From: S012-113 sp965368405
Lineage (GTDB): Bacteria; Bacteroidota; Bacteroidia; Cytophagales; Cyclobacteriaceae
DNA length: 34,062 bases
Reading direction: 5' to 3'
NCBI GenBank assembly: GCA_965368405.1
Contig: CBDUMS010000031.1
Span: 1 to 34,062, forward strand
Shown one piece after another: positions 16,314 to 24,059 of the stretch. The position numbers and the translations under genes are program-made. Each line of letters begins with the position of its first letter. Position 1 is the stretch's first letter. Below the pieces are notes generated by a model. That model searched no databases. It was not told the DNA's origin and saw only the letters and a list, made by a program, of their open reading frames with translations.

Positions 16314-17504
16314 TTACTTATAAGCTGGTATGCCGGTTATCTCTTGTCCAAGAATAAGTAAGTGAATATCATGGGTTCCTTCGTAAGTAAGCACCGATTC
16401 TAAATTCGCCATATGACGCATCATAGGATACTCCCCGGTGATTCCCATACCACCATGGATCTGTCTGGCTTCTCGAGCAATATTTAAGGCAATTTCTACA
16501 TTATTTCTTTTCGCTAAGGAGATCTGCTGGGTGGTTGCTTTTCCCTGGTCCATAAGCTGGCCGAGGCGCCATACCACAAGCTGGGCTTTCGTGATCTCCG
16601 TGAGCATTTCAGCTAACTTTTTCTGAATAAGCTGAAATGAACCTATAGGCTTATCAAACTGAATTCGCTCCTGAGAATAGCGCTTAGCTGCATCATAGCA
16701 ATCCATTGCGGCACCCAGTGCTCCCCAGGCAATACCATATCGTGCAGAATCGAGACACATGAGAGGTGCTCCTAACCCCGACTTACCCGGAAGTAGATTT
16801 TCCTTTGGTACTTTAACGTTATCAAAAACGAGCTCGCCTGTAGAGCTTGCTCTGAGCGACCATTTATTATGAGTTTCCGGTGTACTGAAGCCCTCCATTC
16901 CACGTTCCACAATGAGGCCATGGATTCGACCCTCTTCGTTCTTAGCCCATACAACGGCTATATCAGCATAGGGTGAATTAGAGATCCACATTTTTGCCCC
17001 ATTCAACAAATAGTGATCTCCCATATCTTTGAAATGTGTAACCATGCCTCCCGGGTTTGAGCCAAAATCTGGTTCAGTAAGACCAAAGCAGCCTAGCATT
17101 TCTCCGGAGGCAAGTTTGGGCAGATATTTATGTTTTTGTTCCTCAGAACCAAATTTATATATGGGATACATCACCAATGAACCTTGAACAGAAGCCGTCG
17201 AGCGCATTCCTGAATCGCCTCGTTCAATTTCTTGCATTATTAAGCCATATGCAGTGTAATCCATGCCGCCACCGCCATATTCTTCTGAAACAAAGGGACC
17301 AAAGACGCCCATCTCGCCAAATTTTGAAACAATCTCTTTTGGGAAAAAAGCATCCTGACACCACTGCTCAATGTATGGTGATATTTCTTTCTTTACAAAG
17401 TCGCGAATAGACGATCGAATTAACTGATGTTCCTCACTTAATAAATCATCAATTCCATAAAAATCAGGTGATTCGAAATTGTCTTGTGCTTTATTTACGG
17501 CCAT
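16314..17504 (-). CDS. gcdH: glutaryl-CoA dehydrogenase
   Basis: A 396-aa FAD-dependent acyl-CoA dehydrogenase that oxidises and decarboxylates glutaryl-CoA to crotonyl-CoA in lysine/tryptophan degradation. Family features: LGCFGLTEPDFGSNPGGM (FAD/substrate loop), WISNSPYADIAVVWA, ARQIHGGMGITGEYP and the catalytic-base segment LTYEGTHDIHLLILGQ (Glu375), ending in EITGIPAY, as in GCDH rather than in straight-chain acyl-CoA dehydrogenases. MRSTASVQGSLVMYP corresponds to the glutaryl-binding region. The gene has a -7 element 36 bases upstream. No other lysine-degradation gene is in the window, so the pathway assignment rests on homology. Confidence 0.9.
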   Translation of the reverse strand: MAVNKAQDNFESPDFYGIDDLLSEEHQLIRSSIRDFVKKEISPYIEQWCQDAFFPKEIVSKFGEMGVFGPFVSEEYGGGGMDYTAYGLIMQEIERGDSGMRSTASVQGSLVMYPIYKFGSEEQKHKYLPKLASGEMLGCFGLTEPDFGSNPGGMVTHFKDMGDHYLLNGAKMWISNSPYADIAVVWAKNEEGRIHGLIVERGMEGFSTPETHNKWSLRASSTGELVFDNVKVPKENLLPGKSGLGAPLMCLDSARYGIAWGALGAAMDCYDAAKRYSQERIQFDKPIGSFQLIQKKLAEMLTEITKAQLVVWRLGQLMDQGKATTQQISLAKRNNVEIALNIAREARQIHGGMGITGEYPMMRHMANLESVLTYEGTHDIHLLILGQEITGIPAYK

Positions 17505-17540
17505 TTTAGTTGGTATTATTTGTTGAGATTAATTGTTAAT

Positions 17541-17548
17541 CAAAATTA
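17541..17548 (-). promoter_or_regulatory. -7 promoter element of the glutaryl-CoA dehydrogenase gene
   Basis: The minus strand reads TAATTTTG, an exact TAnnTTTG match, 36 bases before ATG 17504. The -33 region is weak. Confidence 0.45.
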
Positions 17549-17643
17549 CAACTTATCCTTCTAACTGGTAATTTGAATACGAATATTCCGGTAATAAAAT
17601 GTCATAATTGAAGTTATTAGAAATGAACCTGATGTGTTTTGAC

Positions 17644-17651
17644 TAAATTTG
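17644..17651 (+). promoter_or_regulatory. -7 promoter element of the MORN_2-barrel gene
   Basis: TAAATTTG ends 10 bases before ATG 17662, so the leader would be only about 6 nt. Together with the element at 17541-17548 it forms a divergent promoter pair in the 157-base gap. Confidence 0.5.
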
Positions 17652-17661
17652 AAATTGAAAT

Positions 17662-19479
17662 ATGCAGTTAAGGTTACATCATATCATAGCGATAACCCTG
17701 ATATTGATTCCGCTAACGAGTCAAGCTCAGGTATTGTTAAAATCGTACTATGAAAATAGTGAGAGTGTAAAGGAGGAATTTTATGTCACCTCTAAGGATA
17801 ACAACACCCTAAATGGACCGTATAAGTCGTTTTTTAAGAACGGAAATCTCAAAAGTGAGGGTCAATTTGTTAATAATCAGTCTACCGGAATCTGGAAATA
17901 TTATTTTGAAAATGGGCAACTGCGGATGCAGGGTGAAATAGAGAACGGCAAGGGTGTAGGGGAATGGCAGTACTATTTCGAAAACGGTAGTTTCAAGATG
18001 ATAGGCAAAATGGTTGAAGGGAAGAAACAAGATGACTGGGTTTACTACCATAAGAACGGGTCTAAAGAGAGCGAGGGAAAATACATAACGGGAAAGAAGG
18101 ATGGGTTTTGGAAATATTATTACCCAGAGGGTATTCTTCGGGCTACAGAAGAGTTCTCAGGATTAGGCTCTTATTATGAAGAGCTTTATGAAACGGGTGC
18201 AATTAAAGCCGAAGGCAAGCGTATTGGAGAGGAACAGGTAGACGAATGGCTCTATTATTATGAAGATGGTACAATTCAAGCCAGAGGCAATTTTGTTGCA
18301 GGAAAGAAAGATGGGACCTGGAAATACTACGACGAAATTGGAAGAATTGAGGCAGAAGGACGCTTTGATAAAGATTTAGCCAATGGTATTTGGATCTATT
18401 ACCATAGTGATGGTAGCGTTGCATCGAAAGGAGAGCTTGTGGAAGGAGAGAAAAATGGGAATTGGCAGATGTTTTATAACGACGGTACCCTGAAAGGGGA
18501 AGCGAACTACCTAAGAGGCGATGGCGCATACAAAGAGTATTATAAAAACGGTTCATTAAAAGTAAAGGGTGCAGTTAAGAATGGCCTTAATGATGGCCAC
18601 TGGGAATACTTTTATGAAAATGGAAATCTCGAAGGATCATGTGATTTTGTCATGGGCGAAGGGCTATTCAAAGGCTTTTATAATAATGGTGGAATTAAGA
18701 TGAAGGGAACCATTAAGAATGATATTAAGGTTGGTATTTGGGAGTTATACGAACCATCTGGTGAAATTACGGGTTACTATAAACCTTATTATGAGGATGG
18801 AGAGTCTGCATTTTTTATTGCTGAAGACAATCAGGAGCAAAAACAACTAAGTGAAATAAGAAGAGCGAGAGCAGGAAGTTCTAAAACTTTTAGAAAGAAA
18901 AGCCGGTACTTCAAAAAAAGGATTCACGAATACAAAGCATTTATTATTGGCTACAACCCCGTAGCTCCATTAGCTAATGTTTTGCCTTTCAGTTTTGAGT
19001 ATTATCTGGAGGAACGGCTTGGCTATGAAGTTATGGTACAATACTTACGAGATCCGTTTTTCCGATCTTTTAGCTCTATTAGTGACGATATAGTCTTTTC
19101 TCAAGGATATTCTGCCACGGTTCGGCAGCGTTTTTATCATAAAGAAGCACCTATTGGGCAGCCTTTTTTCGCCCATGAACTTAAATACACCTCGAGTTAT
19201 CATAATATTAACCAGTCTGGTGAAAGAATTGAAGGAGCGCATGAACAGAAAATTGAATATGGTGTCGTAGTCGGCACAAGATTCTTTAAAAACGTTAACG
19301 CCAATGGATTCACTGCAGATGCCTATGTTGGCTTTGGGCTGGGTTATAGAGATTATCAGCAAAATTATGTTCCACAGGATCCGGGGAACGACCCTTTCAA
19401 AGTATTGAATTCCAATAATTTCGCCTATTCTATCAGAATAGGAGTGAATTTTGGTTACGCCTTTAGAATTAAACGATGA
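17662..19479 (+). CDS. secreted MORN_2/YwqK repeat protein fused to a C-terminal outer-membrane-barrel-like domain
   Basis: A 605-aa protein. A signal peptide (about 1-22, ending SQA before Q) is followed by about 14 tandem YwqK/MORN_2 units of 22-24 residues spanning about 45-385: units such as KYYFENGQLRMQGEIENG, VYYHKNGSKESEGKYITG and IYYHSDGSVASKGELVEG. A basic linker (about 395-425, RKKSRYFKKRIHEYK) leads to about 180 residues with beta-barrel character: FIIGYNPVAPLANVLPFSFEY, then alternating strands, ending GVNFGYAFRIKR. The last part resembles DUF3575-type outer-membrane domains. The repeats would be periplasmic or surface exposed. It overlaps the downstream flavoprotein gene by 4 bases (ATGA). 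The function is unknown. Confidence 0.8.
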   Translation: MQLRLHHIIAITLILIPLTSQAQVLLKSYYENSESVKEEFYVTSKDNNTLNGPYKSFFKNGNLKSEGQFVNNQSTGIWKYYFENGQLRMQGEIENGKGVGEWQYYFENGSFKMIGKMVEGKKQDDWVYYHKNGSKESEGKYITGKKDGFWKYYYPEGILRATEEFSGLGSYYEELYETGAIKAEGKRIGEEQVDEWLYYYEDGTIQARGNFVAGKKDGTWKYYDEIGRIEAEGRFDKDLANGIWIYYHSDGSVASKGELVEGEKNGNWQMFYNDGTLKGEANYLRGDGAYKEYYKNGSLKVKGAVKNGLNDGHWEYFYENGNLEGSCDFVMGEGLFKGFYNNGGIKMKGTIKNDIKVGIWELYEPSGEITGYYKPYYEDGESAFFIAEDNQEQKQLSEIRRARAGSSKTFRKKSRYFKKRIHEYKAFIIGYNPVAPLANVLPFSFEYYLEERLGYEVMVQYLRDPFFRSFSSISDDIVFSQGYSATVRQRFYHKEAPIGQPFFAHELKYTSSYHNINQSGERIEGAHEQKIEYGVVVGTRFFKNVNANGFTADAYVGFGLGYRDYQQNYVPQDPGNDPFKVLNSNNFAYSIRIGVNFGYAFRIKR

Positions 19480-21059
19480 CGAATTTGTCTTACAAAACCA
19501 TTAATCTTTCATTATCCCCGGAAGATGCAGCCGATGAGTTACGACTTAAATCGATAGCACAAAAGAAGGCCGGCTATGAGAACGGAGACGTGGTTATCTT
19601 GCGTCGCTCGATTGACGCCCGACGCACCCCAATAAAGATTAATATTGAAGCCAGGGTAGGGAGCGACGTTCATCGTGAGGATTTGAACGATTACGAGCCA
19701 TCGCAGCATGACGTGGCTAACGGTAAGTCGATTATTATAATCGGTGCCGGGCCCGCAGGGTTATTTGCCGCTATTCAGCTCATTGAATTTGGAATAAAAC
19801 CAATTTTACTGGAACGCGGTAAAGATGTTCGTTCGCGTCGCAGAGATTTGGCCAAAATTAATCGCGAAGGAATAGTTGATGAAGATTCTAATTATTGTTT
19901 CGGCGAAGGAGGTGCTGGAACCTACTCCGACGGGAAGTTGTACACACGATCCAAAAAACGTGGCGACGTTGCCCGAATACTAAAAATATTACATCATCAC
20001 GGGGCGCATGATAATATACTGTATGAGGCTCACCCGCATATTGGCACCAATAAATTACCCAAAATCATACAATCTCTCCGTGAATATATCATTGATCATG
20101 GCGGTGAGGTTCGCTTCGACACCCGGGTAACCGATCTTATTATTGAAGACAATGAAGTTAAAGGCGTTCGAACAGGCACTGAAAAAATTCTTGCTGAAGC
20201 GGTAATCCTGGCAACAGGGCATTCTGCCAGGGATATATATAAATTGCTTTATGAAAAGAAGATAAAGATCGAACCGAAATCCTTTGCCATGGGGGTAAGG
20301 GTAGAGCACCCACAGGAACTTATTGATTCTATTCAATATCATCAAGTCGGACGAGGTGATTTTCTCCCCGCTGCAGCATATTCAGTCGTATGTCAGGTTG
20401 ATTATAATTCGCGTAAGAAGGGAGTATTCTCATTTTGTATGTGTCCCGGCGGCTTTATTGTTCCAGCGTCAACCTCACCCGGAGAAGTTGTGGTTAATGG
20501 CATGAGTCCGTCACGCCGAAATTCCAAATATGCGAATTCCGGTATTGTCGTCGCCATAGATGACGATGAGGTTCTTCAGGAATATGGTGACTCGCCACTG
20601 CGCTATATGCATTATCAGGAGGAATTGGAGCGAAGAGCCTATGAAGCTGGTGGAGGCAATTTGGTTGCGCCTGCACAGCGGTTGACTGATTTCGTTAATA
20701 GAAAGCTATCTACAACACTTCCTGACACATCTTATAAACCTGGAGTAAACCCTGTTTTATTGAATGATATGCTTCCTGAACCAATTAGTAAGCGATTAAG
20801 CTATGCGTTCAGACAATTCGATCGTAAGATGAAAGGGTATTTAACCAATGAAGCTATATTGCTTGGGGTAGAGAGCAGAACCTCATCACCAGTACGAATT
20901 CCTCGAACGCCCGAGACCCTGGAACATGTTCAAGTTAAAAGGTTGTTTCCTGCTGGTGAAGGGGCAGGCTATGCAGGGGGAATTGTTTCGGCTGCTATAG
21001 ATGGAGAGAACTGTGCGAAAATGGCGGCATTAATCTATTTTAATAAAGAACAAGTATGA
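19476..21059 (+). CDS. FAD-dependent dehydrogenase, COG2509 family
   Basis: A 527-aa cytoplasmic flavoprotein. After an N-terminal region of about 80 residues comes the Rossmann motif IIIIGAGPAGLFAAIQL (GxGxxG at 90-95) and the family segments NYCFGEGGAGTYSDGKLYTR, AVILATGHSARDIYKLL, FSFCMCPGGFIVPA and the C-terminal LFPAGEGAGYAGGIVSAA (second FAD contact). The family is broadly conserved but its substrate is not known. It is the middle gene of three joined by 4-base ATGA overlaps (19476-19479 and 21056-21059), so it should be made together with the MORN_2-barrel protein and the CoA-binding protein. Confidence 0.87.
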   Translation: MTNLSYKTINLSLSPEDAADELRLKSIAQKKAGYENGDVVILRRSIDARRTPIKINIEARVGSDVHREDLNDYEPSQHDVANGKSIIIIGAGPAGLFAAIQLIEFGIKPILLERGKDVRSRRRDLAKINREGIVDEDSNYCFGEGGAGTYSDGKLYTRSKKRGDVARILKILHHHGAHDNILYEAHPHIGTNKLPKIIQSLREYIIDHGGEVRFDTRVTDLIIEDNEVKGVRTGTEKILAEAVILATGHSARDIYKLLYEKKIKIEPKSFAMGVRVEHPQELIDSIQYHQVGRGDFLPAAAYSVVCQVDYNSRKKGVFSFCMCPGGFIVPASTSPGEVVVNGMSPSRRNSKYANSGIVVAIDDDEVLQEYGDSPLRYMHYQEELERRAYEAGGGNLVAPAQRLTDFVNRKLSTTLPDTSYKPGVNPVLLNDMLPEPISKRLSYAFRQFDRKMKGYLTNEAILLGVESRTSSPVRIPRTPETLEHVQVKRLFPAGEGAGYAGGIVSAAIDGENCAKMAALIYFNKEQV

Positions 21060-21421
21060 TAAACACTGTAATTGTAGGGGCAACACCTAACACAAGCAGG
21101 TACGCCTTTATGGCAGCGGAGCGGTTAACTCAATATAATCATAAGATTATACCTATAGGAATTAAGAAGGGCGAAGTGTTTGGCAAGGTAATTTTACCGA
21201 TACGCGAAAATCCTCAGATTACGGATGTTGACACGATCACAATGTATATAGGCCCTCGTCATCAAGAAGAGTACATAGATTACTTGTTATCGCTTACCCC
21301 AAAGCGAATAATATTTAACCCGGGAACCGAAAACGACAGCTTCATGACTAAGGCGAAAGAAAAGGGTATTGAAGTTGTAGAGGGTTGTACCTTGGTTATG
21401 CTTGGAGCGGGCACCTATTAG
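21056..21421 (+). CDS. CoA-binding domain protein (CoA_binding_2, YccU-like)
   Basis: A 121-aa single-domain Rossmann protein. NTVIVGATPNTSRYAFMAAE is the nucleotide/CoA-binding loop; IIPIGIKKGEVFGK and TMYIGPRHQEEYIDYLL, then RIIFNPGTEND and VEGCTLVMLGAGTY complete the fold of the succinyl-CoA-synthetase-like CoA-binding domain. Small proteins of this type are widespread and their physiological role is unknown. It overlaps the flavoprotein gene by 4 bases and, at its 3' end, overlaps the convergent winged-helix gene by 4 bases. Confidence 0.87.
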   Translation: MINTVIVGATPNTSRYAFMAAERLTQYNHKIIPIGIKKGEVFGKVILPIRENPQITDVDTITMYIGPRHQEEYIDYLLSLTPKRIIFNPGTENDSFMTKAKEKGIEVVEGCTLVMLGAGTY

Positions 21422-21702
21422 TTGATATAACTCTTTAGGTTTTCGACATAAGCTTCGAATGCACTAACACCTTTTTTCGTGATCTTACAGGTGGTATTAG
21501 GCCTCTTACCCTTGAACGATTTTGTAACCGTTATATAGGATGCCTGGTTGAGCTTTTCTATCTGAACACTTAGGTTTCCTGCCGTAGCCTCGGTCTTATC
21601 TTTAAGATAAACGAAATCGGCTTCATCTACACTCATCAGGATAGACATTACCGCCAACCTCAGTTGTGAATGAAGAAGAGGATCGAGTGGTTTAAGATTC
21701 AT
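21418..21702 (-). CDS. winged-helix transcriptional regulator (MarR/HTH_34 type)
   Basis: A 94-aa single-domain DNA-binding protein. SQLRLAVMSILMSVDEADFV is helix 1, YLKDKTEATAGNLSVQIEKL the helix-turn-helix with the recognition helix, and YITVTKSFKGKRPNTTCKIT the wing, followed by a short C-terminal helix. This is the compact regulator type (HTH_34) common in Bacteroidota and archaea. Its ATG lies 11 bases inside the 3' end of the membrane-protein gene, so the two are cotranscribed. Such regulators are generally autoregulatory or control the membrane partner (inference). The operator is not identifiable. Confidence 0.85.
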   Translation of the reverse strand: MNLKPLDPLLHSQLRLAVMSILMSVDEADFVYLKDKTEATAGNLSVQIEKLNQASYITVTKSFKGKRPNTTCKITKKGVSAFEAYVENLKSYIN

Positions 21703-22264
21703 TGTTTTTTCTTTGAAGTAGAACTCCCGGAATAATATAGCCTGTAATTATTCCAGCTGAAGTAATCAGCATACCATAGTACGGTCCAACAAAATAAGCA
21801 ATTAAAGCCCATACCCAGAAGCTTATGGCCCCGTACACCATGGGTTTAAAACGAAGGAGTTTGCCTGATATAAAAGTGGCATAGCCTGCCAACATGAGTA
21901 CCATAGGATTTACAATATCCCATTTTCCTGCCAGAAAGAATATCATTAACCCCATGGTAACGGCAAATGACATCCATACCCAGGCATATAACGTGTCCAG
22001 ATGTGTCCTGACTAATGCTTTTCTTCCCCTTTTGTATCCTGCAATTAGCGAGATAATCAACGTAGGAATAGTGAGTAACCAGACCATTTCCGGGTGCTCA
22101 ATGATATTATAGGTTTGCATTAAAAAGTGCAATATGCCTAGGGATGCAATCACATATCCCCAAAGGAGCATATGGAAGGCGCTCTGGCTTACATTTCCTT
22201 TTGCAGTCGAAATCATTTTTGTGATTAAGGCTAGCGATTCTTCATTAGTTATGTTGTCTTTCAT
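21692..22264 (-). CDS. multi-pass membrane protein cotranscribed with a winged-helix regulator
   Basis: A 190-aa protein with a soluble N-terminal segment of about 30 residues (ESLALITKMISTAKGNVSQS) and about six hydrophobic helices at roughly 32-50, 62-79, 92-112, 117-133, 140-157 and 160-181. Basic residues after the second helix (YKRGRKALVRTH) suggest a cytoplasmic loop. No transport or catalytic motif is recognised. Membrane protein/HTH_34 pairs of this shape recur in Bacteroidota; the function is unknown. The 204-base AT-rich region upstream shows no exact -7 element for this gene. Confidence 0.75.
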   Translation of the reverse strand: MKDNITNEESLALITKMISTAKGNVSQSAFHMLLWGYVIASLGILHFLMQTYNIIEHPEMVWLLTIPTLIISLIAGYKRGRKALVRTHLDTLYAWVWMSFAVTMGLMIFFLAGKWDIVNPMVLMLAGYATFISGKLLRFKPMVYGAISFWVWALIAYFVGPYYGMLITSAGIITGYIIPGVLLQRKNNES

Positions 22265-22456
22265 TGCTATTTATTTTTTGTTAAATCCATTTCCATAAAG
22301 GGATACTGTTTCGCTCAATTGGTAAGAAAATCCCCTTTTATACCTTTATGCATATTGTCTGTGCAGCTTTATATGGCATACTAATTTTTTCTATATTAAA
22401 TATATTGTAATTATAAATAAGTTTATATTATAAACCAAATAAAGTATTATAAAAGT

Positions 22457-22464
22457 TATTTTTG
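22457..22464 (+). promoter_or_regulatory. -7 promoter element, leaderless arrangement
   Basis: TATTTTTG is an exact TAnnTTTG match separated by 4 bases from ATG 22469. The surrounding 22265-22468 region is AT-rich and otherwise shows nothing I can name; no clear -33 TTG. Confidence 0.6.
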
Positions 22465-22468
22465 TGTC

Positions 22469-23479
22469 ATGAGGAATTGGGTGATTATTATTCTAGCGGG
22501 CTATACAATAGCATGCTCGAATAAGGAAGAGGTGACGAAATTGAATTTTCTAAAAAAAGGCAATGCCGCGTATGCGGAGAGTAATTGGAGTGAGGCCATT
22601 CGTTTTTATAATGAGGCCATTGGCCAGGATTCCGCTTTTGTGGATGCATGGAATAATCGTGGATTAGCAGAAATGGGTCAGCGTAATTACGACGCAGCGA
22701 TTTTTAGCTTTAATACAGCCCTGAAAATAAAGCAGGATTATACCGATGCGATTTTGAATAATGCCCGAGCAAACCTAGCGGTTCATCAGCATTATGCCGC
22801 ATTGGAGGAGATCGAGGATTTAAATAGGATATGGCCAGACTCAAGTTTGATTTTCTTTACCAGGGGACTGATCTATTATGATATGGAAGATAAAGACGCT
22901 GCTATGGACAATTTTCGTAGTGCTTATAAGCGCGATACAACTAACAGCGAGGCCCTGATTAATATGGCGAATATCTTTTATGAAAATAGAGCCTATGACT
23001 CCGCATTAGTGTACCTAAAGCAAGCGTTGAGGCTTAATGCTGATGAGCCCAATGCCTATAATATTTTAGCGATGACTTATGTTGGGCTTAGCGATTATGA
23101 CCAAGCGCTGGTTGCCATTAATACCGCGGGTTCATTGAATAAGAAGGATGCTTTCATAATTAATAATAAGGGTTATATTTTGCTTAAATTAGGCCGGGAA
23201 GATGAGTCAGAAAGCTATTTTATTGAAAGCATGAAGGTTGACCCATATAATGCCTATGTCTATCGAAATATTGGATTATTGAGGCTTAAGCAAGAGAATT
23301 ACCCGGAAGCTCTACGAATGTTAGAAAAAGCAGAATCCATCGATAATACTTTGGAAAATATTCACCTTGAATTGGCGCAGGCTCATTTCGGAATGGGAAG
23401 TACCGCAAAGGCTTGCGAGGAAATTCAGCGATACACGGGACCAGACAAGTCTAACCAAATAAGTAAATACTGTAACTAA
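22469..23479 (+). CDS. TPR-repeat lipoprotein
   Basis: A 336-aa protein with a lipoprotein signal (MRNWVIIILAGYTIAC, lipid Cys16) and about eight consecutive 34-residue tetratricopeptide repeats from about residue 27 to 320, for example FLKKGNAAYAESNWSEAIRF, AWNNRGLAEMGQRNYDAAIF, ALINMANIFYENRAYDSALV and YRNIGLLRLKQENYPEALRM. It is a protein-binding scaffold anchored to the envelope. No catalytic domain. It is monocistronic and ends 7 bases from the convergent gene at 23487. The start is supported by the -7 element 4 bases upstream. Confidence 0.88.
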   Translation: MRNWVIIILAGYTIACSNKEEVTKLNFLKKGNAAYAESNWSEAIRFYNEAIGQDSAFVDAWNNRGLAEMGQRNYDAAIFSFNTALKIKQDYTDAILNNARANLAVHQHYAALEEIEDLNRIWPDSSLIFFTRGLIYYDMEDKDAAMDNFRSAYKRDTTNSEALINMANIFYENRAYDSALVYLKQALRLNADEPNAYNILAMTYVGLSDYDQALVAINTAGSLNKKDAFIINNKGYILLKLGREDESESYFIESMKVDPYNAYVYRNIGLLRLKQENYPEALRMLEKAESIDNTLENIHLELAQAHFGMGSTAKACEEIQRYTGPDKSNQISKYCN

Positions 23480-23486
23480 CCTAGTA

Positions 23487-23993
23487 TTAGTTTACGCGTG
23501 TATAATGAATACGCCATAATAAGGTCCAGGTCTTTCCGCCATCTTTAGTTCCTTCCCAATCCCAGGTAAATGAATTGTCCTGTATATCGTAAAATACCAT
23601 GCGTTGGCTCGATATACTACCTTCCTTTTCAACAACCAGGGTTTGAAATATTTTGCGTTCTCCGTCTACCTCTCCAATGAAATTAAGGTAGCCGTTCTGG
23701 TTGTCGACCCATGCCTGATGCCATAAGCCAGTATTTGGGTTAAAAACGGACAAGCTTTTGCCTTTAAACCCGGCTTGCGTTCCTCCCGTAATCTCAAAAT
23801 TCTCTTCAATTACAGTTGCATCAAGCACTTTGGTTATCGTATTGGTGCCCGTGCCCACCGTACCGTCAGGCTGTTTCCACTCTGCTTTCCATTGGCCTAC
23901 CCAAAAATCAAAGGTTTCATTATTCAGGTTAACCTCTTGAGCAGAAGTAAAACTTGTAATACTGAAGAGTAAAATAAACAATATCGCTTTCAT
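23487..23993 (-). CDS. secreted DUF1579-like beta-barrel (lipocalin-like) protein
   Basis: From ATG 23993 the protein is 168 aa with a standard signal peptide (MKAILFILLFSITSFTSA before Q). The mature part begins FDFWVGQWKAEWKQPDG and shows alternating strands: TNTITKVLDATVIEENFEI, GKSLSVFNPNTGLWHQAWVD, SSQRMVFYDIQDNSFTWDWE and TWTLLWRIHYTR. This is the pattern of DUF1579-type small beta barrels that may bind a ligand; the ligand is unknown. An in-frame ATG at 24029 would add 12 residues ahead of the signal peptide and is less likely. It is divergent from the MOSC gene. Confidence 0.75.
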   Translation of the reverse strand: MKAILFILLFSITSFTSAQEVNLNNETFDFWVGQWKAEWKQPDGTVGTGTNTITKVLDATVIEENFEITGGTQAGFKGKSLSVFNPNTGLWHQAWVDNQNGYLNFIGEVDGERKIFQTLVVEKEGSISSQRMVFYDIQDNSFTWDWEGTKDGGKTWTLLWRIHYTRVN

Positions 23994-24047
23994 ATGCTTA
24001 GGTTTGATATGTAGGTTCAACGTAATCATTTAATAATTGGTTATTGC

Positions 24048-24055
24048 TACATTTG
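24048..24055 (+). promoter_or_regulatory. -7 promoter element, leaderless arrangement
   Basis: TACATTTG is an exact TAnnTTTG match that ends 4 bases before ATG 24060. No -33 TTG is seen at the usual spacing. Confidence 0.6.
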
Positions 24056-24059
24056 GTGC

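Noticed and set aside
18203..18556. A 117-codon open frame on the minus strand opposite the MORN_2 repeats.
   Set aside because: It is antisense to a clear repeat-encoding gene and has low-complexity composition produced by the repeat codons. No recognisable domain.
17800..18800. A DNA-level tandem repeat or CRISPR-like array, from the regular 66-72 base periodicity.
   Set aside because: The periodicity comes from diverged protein repeats; the bases are not conserved well enough for a DNA repeat and there are no spacers.
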